A DNA stretch of 7,437 nt from Planctomycetaceae bacterium. GTDB lineage: Bacteria; Planctomycetota; Planctomycetia; Pirellulales; Pirellulaceae. This document shows positions 5,816-7,437 of the stretch, piece after piece. The stretch's first letter is position 1, and each line of letters opens with the position of its first letter. A program made the translations under genes and the position numbers. Location: assembly GCA_007133715.1 (NCBI GenBank), contig SLMF01000414.1, positions 1 to 7,437 on the forward strand, written 5' to 3'. Under the pieces are notes generated by a model, which saw only the letters and a program-made list of their open reading frames with translations, made no database searches and had not been told where the DNA came from.

Positions 5816-6721
5816 TCAGGCCGTCTTCTTGTAAGCGATGTCATCCCGCTGCCGTTCAAGCAGTGCGTTCACCAGGGCCGCATTCAGACGATGGCCACTG
5901 CAGTGGGCGACGAAATGCCCCACCAGATCCTGGCCGGCCAGTGCCAGATCACCGACCATGTCCAGCGTCTTGTGACGCACGCATTCATCTGGAAAGCGCA
6001 GCTGATTTTCCAGCGGACCCCGCTGATCAAAGACCAGCAGATCGCGGGGAGTCACACGCAACCCCAGGCCCCTTTGCCGTAAGTGTAACGCTTCGGCTTC
6101 CAGCAAGAACGTGCGGGCGGGGGCCAATTCCCGGCAAAATGCCGCCGTATCCATCGTGATCCGGAACCGCTGGCGACCGATCGGACCCCTCGGGCCATAG
6201 TCGATCAGACACTCCAGGCTCAATCTCCCGTCTCGCGAGGGTCGAGCCTCCACCCAACAAGCGGGCGTGCCGACCCGCAACGGTTGGCGGACTACCAGCT
6301 GCGGCCGCAATTCCGGCAAGGTGACACTCCCGGCTTCCCGAAGCGCTTCAACAAACGGCAGACTGGAACCGTCACAGCCAGGCATCTCCGCGCGGTCCAT
6401 CCAGACCTCGCAGTTGTCGATGCCTAGACCATTCAAGGCGCCCATCGCGTGCTCGACCATCTCGACCCGGACCCCGCCGATCCCAAGCGTCGTGCGGCGA
6501 GGTACCTCCAGCCGATGCTGCACTCGGGCAGGAATCCGGTGCGGTGGTTCCCGGTCACCACGGACAAAGACGATCCCCGTACCGGCTGCCGCAGGACGGA
6601 ATTCGACCATCACGTCTTGTCCGCTCCAGTATCCGTATCCCGATACCCGGGCTGGACGAGAGAGAGTTCGTTGAGCTCGTCGATATTCTGCCAAGGTCTC
6701 ACCCGCAGCTGCAAAAGACAC
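5816..6721 (-). CDS. lpxC: UDP-3-O-acyl-N-acetylglucosamine deacetylase LpxC
   Basis: A 301-residue zinc amidase that removes the acetyl group from UDP-3-O-acyl-GlcNAc, the committed step of lipid A synthesis, in the cytoplasm. By comparison with E. coli, the zinc ligands H79, H238 and D242 correspond to H91 (M-V-E90-H91-A-M), H250 and D254 (V-R-H-K-T-L-D). The catalytic E78 corresponds to E90 and H265 to H277 (S-G-H-R-L-N). The other family landmarks GLGIDN (98–103), CDGSSLPFVE (116–125) and ARTF (202–205) are present. It is a single-domain LpxC without a FabZ fusion. The N-terminus is uncertain: the GTG at 6721 has almost no spacing to its AAGG, while a TTG at 6694 would give a protein starting M-A-E-Y-R-R-A-Q-R-T-L, closer to the usual LpxC start. 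It lies nine bases after the OmpH stop, in the same frame, and is certainly co-transcribed with it if the cluster is an operon. Confidence 0.95.
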   Translation of the reverse strand: MSFAAAGETLAEYRRAQRTLSRPARVSGYGYWSGQDVMVEFRPAAAGTGIVFVRGDREPPHRIPARVQHRLEVPRRTTLGIGGVRVEMVEHAMGALNGLGIDNCEVWMDRAEMPGCDGSSLPFVEALREAGSVTLPELRPQLVVRQPLRVGTPACWVEARPSRDGRLSLECLIDYGPRGPIGRQRFRITMDTAAFCRELAPARTFLLEAEALHLRQRGLGLRVTPRDLLVFDQRGPLENQLRFPDECVRHKTLDMVGDLALAGQDLVGHFVAHCSGHRLNAALVNALLERQRDDIAYKKTA

Positions 6722-6730
6722 CCTTGCCGC

Positions 6731-7351
6731 TCAGTAGTTGGTCGACTGGCCCGGAATGATCGGCCGCGTCGCCGTCGGCGTCGAAGGCGTGCCACGGTTC
6801 AGCTGGTCCAGAATGATGCGGGTGATATCCAACCGGTCCTGGTACACCACCACCCGGTTGATCCCCTGCATGATCGAATCACGCGAATTCGGATCCATTT
6901 CCTCGCCACTGTAGTGCAACACCAGACCGATCCGTCGCTCCGAAGCAAACGCTTCCACCGCGGCTTCCACCTCCCGATAGGCGTTGAAGTAGACGCGCGC
7001 CTCACGCTCCATGATGTCTTTCTGCCGCTTGGCACGCTCCAGCTCGACTTCCATCCGCAGCCGGGCGATGCTCTCTTCGACTTCCTTGTACTCCTCGGTG
7101 CCGGCCTTGTACAATTGCAGCTTCTCCGCCTGAGACCGCAACAGCTTCTGCTTCTCGTTCATGTAATCCCGGAAGCCGTCGACATCTTGCTTGATGTCCT
7201 CCATCGCCTGTTTGAACCGTGTGAAGTTCTTGAAGACGTGGGGGATATCGACCACAGCCACGTTCGTGCCCGTCTGGGCACTGGCCCCAGAAGCCGCGAG
7301 CCCGAGGCAAAAGACAAGAGCCACCAGAGTGGCGGTACAAATCATTCTCAC
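6731..7351 (-). CDS. OmpH/Skp-family periplasmic chaperone
   Basis: A 206-residue exported protein that by family holds unfolded outer membrane proteins in the periplasm on their way to the BAM complex. From the GTG at 7351 the signal peptide runs M-R-M-I then a hydrophobic core, with an A-S-A cleavage site after residue 25. The mature part has the N-terminal strand A-V-V-D-I-P-H-V-F (32–40), a long charged helical hairpin or coiled coil (about 43–139, rich in Glu, Lys, Arg and Gln), the strand I-G-L-V-L (141–145) and V-V-V-Y-Q-D-R-L-D-I-T (167–177). That order is characteristic of OmpH/Skp. A Pro/Thr-rich tail (186–206) is extra and makes it longer than E. coli Skp (161 residues). The start is chosen by AAGGAG eight bases upstream; a GTG at 7360 overlaps that site and an ATG at 7345 is too far. 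It is the first visible gene of the lpx cluster. Confidence 0.85.
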   Translation of the reverse strand: MRMICTATLVALVFCLGLAASGASAQTGTNVAVVDIPHVFKNFTRFKQAMEDIKQDVDGFRDYMNEKQKLLRSQAEKLQLYKAGTEEYKEVEESIARLRMEVELERAKRQKDIMEREARVYFNAYREVEAAVEAFASERRIGLVLHYSGEEMDPNSRDSIMQGINRVVVYQDRLDITRIILDQLNRGTPSTPTATRPIIPGQSTNY

Positions 7352-7359
7352 GTCGAGCA

Positions 7360-7365
7360 CTCCTT
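7360..7365 (-). promoter_or_regulatory. Ribosome binding site of the OmpH-like gene
   Basis: AAGGAG on the minus strand, eight bases before the GTG at 7351. It overlaps the alternative GTG at 7360, which makes that longer start unlikely. Confidence 0.55.
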
Positions 7366-7437
7366 GCTTAGCAGACGTCGTTCCTTGACACGCGACGATT
7401 CATCCCAAAACCGTCGCCTGCGTCACCCGAGCGGCAC
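7366..7437 (-). other. Leader or end of an upstream gene, unresolved
   Basis: The last 72 bases precede the OmpH-like gene. Two minus-strand frames meet stops early and a third stays open from the edge to a TAA at 7368–7370. None of the possible C-termini has the terminal aromatic residue expected of BamA, the usual neighbour, so I cannot assign a gene. A weak inverted repeat GCGACG/CGTCGC (7392–7397 and 7412–7417) is present without a T-tract. No promoter is recognisable. Confidence 0.25.

Noticed and set aside
7385..7390. TTGACA on the plus strand as a -35 promoter element
   Set aside because: It points out of the window away from any plus-strand gene seen here, and no -10 element follows at the right distance.
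1..7437. Defence, mobile-element or biosynthetic island
   Set aside because: No transposase, integrase, repeat array, tRNA, nuclease or synthase genes are present, and base composition is even by eye; the genes are housekeeping-type envelope and cofactor genes.

Overview
The window reads as ordinary chromosome of a GC-rich Gram-negative bacterium, most likely a planctomycete (Pirellulales-like). The case rests on three things: an OmpH–LpxC–LpxA–Gfo/Idh lipid A cluster, an LpxC of the type I associate with that phylum, and a large HExxH protein resembling the DUF1570-type proteins common there. This assignment comes from recognising families by eye, not from a search. I see no tRNA, rRNA, CRISPR array, insertion sequence or phage gene.

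Plus strand, 1–3766. Three genes are chained by 4-base stop/start overlaps. The first is the 3' part of a putative secreted zinc metallopeptidase with a C-terminal PA-IL-like beta-sandwich; its start lies before the window. It is followed by a saccharopine-dehydrogenase-like NAD(P) oxidoreductase and then a MobA-like molybdenum cofactor guanylyltransferase. After a 246-base gap comes a tiny lipoprotein gene (47 codons) with a strong ribosome binding site and a clear lipobox. The three coupled genes share no obvious pathway, so the coupling suggests co-expression rather than a known system.

Minus strand, 7351–3799. Four genes read leftward and converge on the lipoprotein gene. In transcription order they are a periplasmic OmpH/Skp-like chaperone, lpxC, lpxA, and a Gfo/Idh/MocA dehydrogenase carrying the GHVERFNP-type motif of the lpxA-linked branch. 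LpxA and LpxC perform the first two steps of lipid A synthesis, with LpxC the committed one, and OmpH escorts outer membrane proteins across the periplasm. The whole block is therefore an outer-membrane biogenesis operon. The dehydrogenase is the most interesting member: it is a candidate GnnA (UDP-GlcNAc 3-dehydrogenase), which would imply a 3-amino-substituted lipid A precursor, but no GnnB aminotransferase gene is in the window.

I found no convincing evidence of a wholly new system. The points most worth checking are the dehydrogenase–LpxA link, the architecture and coupling of the metallopeptidase, the in-frame OmpH/LpxC junction, and the overlooked small lipoprotein.
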